Positions 4,274 through 5,381 of a stretch of DNA of 5,381 nucleotides are shown piece after piece. Positions within the stretch are counted from its first letter, which is position 1; the number at the start of each line of letters is the position of its first letter. The stretch spans positions 1 to 5,381 of the forward strand of contig JAUVYX010000078.1 of NCBI GenBank assembly GCA_030602865.1, read 5' to 3'. The notes beneath the pieces are model-generated. The model was not told the origin of the DNA. It saw only the letters and a list, made by a program, of their open reading frames with translations, and searched no databases. The stretch is from Dehalococcoidia bacterium (GTDB lineage: Bacteria > Chloroflexota > Dehalococcoidia > GIF9 > AB-539-J10). A program made the position numbers and the translations under genes.

Positions 4274-4546
4274 TTATACCGCAACCCTCCCGGCGCCCGT
4301 TGCTTGTATTGTTGTTGTGTGGTCGTCATACACAGTTGTCCTTAGGTATCTGTCATGCTTGTTGTAGTCTATTTTGACCCCGTGCATTTTCACCCATGGG
4401 AACAGGCCCAGCTCCTCTTCCTTGTTTCCCCACTTCTTGATTACCTGGACCTTCTCCGCGTCAGGGCTGTACCTTCCCGTGTTGATGGTGATGTATTCCG
4501 GGACCTGGAGGCTTGCTGCTCCGTGTGCTATTACTTCATGCGCCAT
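4274..4546 (-). CDS. Hypothetical protein between fibre genes (90 aa)
   Basis: I start it at the ATG at 4546 (90 residues, 'MAHEVIAHGAASLQV'). A GTG at 4555 would add three residues and overlap the upstream stop; both have GAGGA upstream, so the start is uncertain. The protein looks mainly beta-stranded and mixed in charge, with 'GLFPWVKMHGVKIDYNKHD' in the middle and a Thr/Gly-rich end 'TTTIQATGAGRVAV'. I recognise no family. Its place between two fibre-like genes that share an attachment module suggests a small virion or assembly protein, such as a fibre chaperone or adaptor; this is inference from position only. Confidence 0.7.
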   Translation of the reverse strand: MAHEVIAHGAASLQVPEYITINTGRYSPDAEKVQVIKKWGNKEEELGLFPWVKMHGVKIDYNKHDRYLRTTVYDDHTTTIQATGAGRVAV

Positions 4547-4551
4547 AATTA

Positions 4552-5274
4552 TCACTGCTTCCTCAACCTTGTCAGGCCAACACCATCTACCCTGAGGGTG
4601 CTGTCCACGTTGTTCCTGGACCTCACGCTAAACTTTATTGTCAGTGCAGCGTCGGGTAGATTGGCTGTGTGGTCAGCTGCTGCTGTCACCATGTTGTCCA
4701 CATAAAACAGGACGTGGCCTGTGGTGAACTCTATCCTGTAATGCCCGTATTGATTATAAGCCGCTATTAATGTCTCTGTTTCTGCTGCCCCGTCCCCGGT
4801 CACTGCATAGACATTGCCGTTATAAACCCTGAATATTGCCATGTCAAGGTTCTGCGTAAAGAGCGCATCAGAATCGTCCTGGAAGCCGAACTCCACAACT
4901 GAATTAGCAACTCCGGCAGCGTCATGCACTGCTGCTATGTCAACAGCGCAGGTCAAAACCGGCAGGTCCCCGGGGCTTGTTATGTTTGAAACCGCATTAT
5001 CTAGCTTGTGCCTCATAGAGCTGATTTGGTTTGTTACCCCCCCGGTGTTCAGGACCACAAAAGCATGCTCGGCGCCAGCTGCTCCGACCATTGCCCAGGC
5101 CGGATTGGAACCTCCTGCTGTTTGTGCGAAGTCCCAATCCGCTGCCAGTGCCACACCCAGGGAAAGCCCCAGGTGGCATATCTCATCATCAAAATTGCAT
5201 TCGTGGTCGTCGTTCCACTCGCTCGCCAGGCCTGTATCTAAAGTTGCCTTTACCGCTTTGTGCCTCTGTGTCAT
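4552..5274 (-). CDS. Lectin-like (jelly-roll) fibre protein
   Basis: The 240-residue protein begins with the module 'MTQRHKAVKATLDTGLASEW' followed by NDDH, aligned from residue 1 with the beta-helix protein. The body is beta-rich with many Ala/Gly/Asn. Residues about 177-240 ('HYRIEFTTGHVLFYVDN' through 'STLRVDGVGLTRLR') resemble the last strands of concanavalin-like (LamG-type) jelly rolls, where a strand ending FYVD is typical. I infer a glycan-binding fibre or decoration protein. The ribosome site AAGGA lies 11 bases before the ATG at 5274 and overlaps the upstream stop. The C7 run at 5037-5043 is a G7 tract encoding Gly-Gly. The lectin assignment is by pattern only. Confidence 0.78.
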   Translation of the reverse strand: MTQRHKAVKATLDTGLASEWNDDHECNFDDEICHLGLSLGVALAADWDFAQTAGGSNPAWAMVGAAGAEHAFVVLNTGGVTNQISSMRHKLDNAVSNITSPGDLPVLTCAVDIAAVHDAAGVANSVVEFGFQDDSDALFTQNLDMAIFRVYNGNVYAVTGDGAAETETLIAAYNQYGHYRIEFTTGHVLFYVDNMVTAAADHTANLPDAALTIKFSVRSRNNVDSTLRVDGVGLTRLRKQ

Positions 5275-5287
5275 AAGCTACAATTCC

Positions 5288-5381
5288 TTACCCATGGGTA
5301 GAGCCAGGAGGACCAGGTGCAGGACCAGGTTTATCGCAGGGCTTCTCCTCGGTTTCCTCGGCTTCCTTCTTCTTCTTCTCT
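5288..5381 (-). CDS. C-terminal tail of a Lys/Glu- and Pro/Gly-rich protein (partial)
   Basis: Only the last 30 residues are in view, in the minus frame ending with TAA at 5290-5288. A charged run 'EKKKKEAEETEEK' is followed by a collagen-like end 'PGPAPGPPGSTHG'. The repeated AGGACCAGG in the DNA reflects the Pro/Gly repeats. This looks like a flexible tail of a larger protein whose body lies beyond base 5381. The stop is followed at once by the ribosome site of the lectin-like gene, so the two are likely co-transcribed. The frame is supported by its in-frame stop and by tight spacing, not by homology. Confidence 0.6.
   Translation of the reverse strand, partial: EKKKKEAEETEEKPCDKPGPAPGPPGSTHG

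Noticed and set aside
3451..4329. Longer 292-residue form of the beta-helix protein
   Set aside because: It would overlap the upstream gene by 56 bases and lacks a ribosome site, while the ATG at 4248 has one and aligns with the lectin-like protein.
1..5381. CRISPR array, tRNA, transposase or attachment site
   Set aside because: No regularly spaced repeats, cloverleaf, DDE/serine recombinase motifs or tRNA-end duplications were seen on either strand.

Overview
The window looks like part of the structural and accessory region of a head-tailed virus or provirus, most likely from an archaeal host. The viral reading rests on three or four fibre- or receptor-binding-like proteins, many very short tightly packed genes, a small two-pass membrane protein, an HNH-type nuclease and a ribbon-helix-helix regulator. 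The archaeal reading is inference. It rests on a TFIIB-type zinc ribbon, a TATA-like box placed about 26 bases before a start codon (the leaderless archaeal pattern), GGTGA-type ribosome binding sites and preference for AGG/AGA arginine and ATA isoleucine codons. A bacterial phage with similar habits is not excluded.

There are three blocks. (1) Right block, minus strand, 5381 to 3451: the C-terminal tail of a Lys/Glu- and Pro/Gly-rich protein, a 240-residue lectin-like fibre protein, a 90-residue unknown protein and a 265-residue parallel beta-helix protein. The lectin-like and beta-helix proteins begin with the same ~25-residue module, probably a common attachment domain. (2) Middle block, plus strand, 2562 to 3454: an RHH regulator, a TFIIB-like zinc ribbon protein and a Cys/His-rich HNH-like protein, tightly spaced and probably co-transcribed. 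This block converges on the beta-helix gene, with overlapping stop codons. (3) Left block, minus strand, 2444 to 1: an HNH protein, then seven small genes of 50 to 91 codons (a zinc-binding protein, a helical unknown, a coiled-coil protein, a 54-residue unknown, two tandem paralogues of 50 residues each and a two-TM membrane protein). After a hairpin and a TATA-like box comes the start of a further fibre-like protein that leaves the window at base 1.

Blocks 2 and 3 diverge from a 117-base AT-rich region (2445-2561) that holds a 16-base palindrome, a plausible operator for the RHH protein. Most of the small genes lie in stretches with no complete large ORF. They were found by reading the minus strand from strong Shine-Dalgarno sites, and they chain together with overlaps or gaps of a few bases.

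The most interesting points are the shared N-terminal module of unrelated fibres, the tandem 50-residue paralogues, repeated ribosome-binding cassettes, poly-G tracts of 7 to 8 in all three substantially visible fibre-like genes, and the regulator/zinc-ribbon/HNH-like cassette set against the surrounding strand. I saw no tRNA, rRNA, CRISPR array or transposase.
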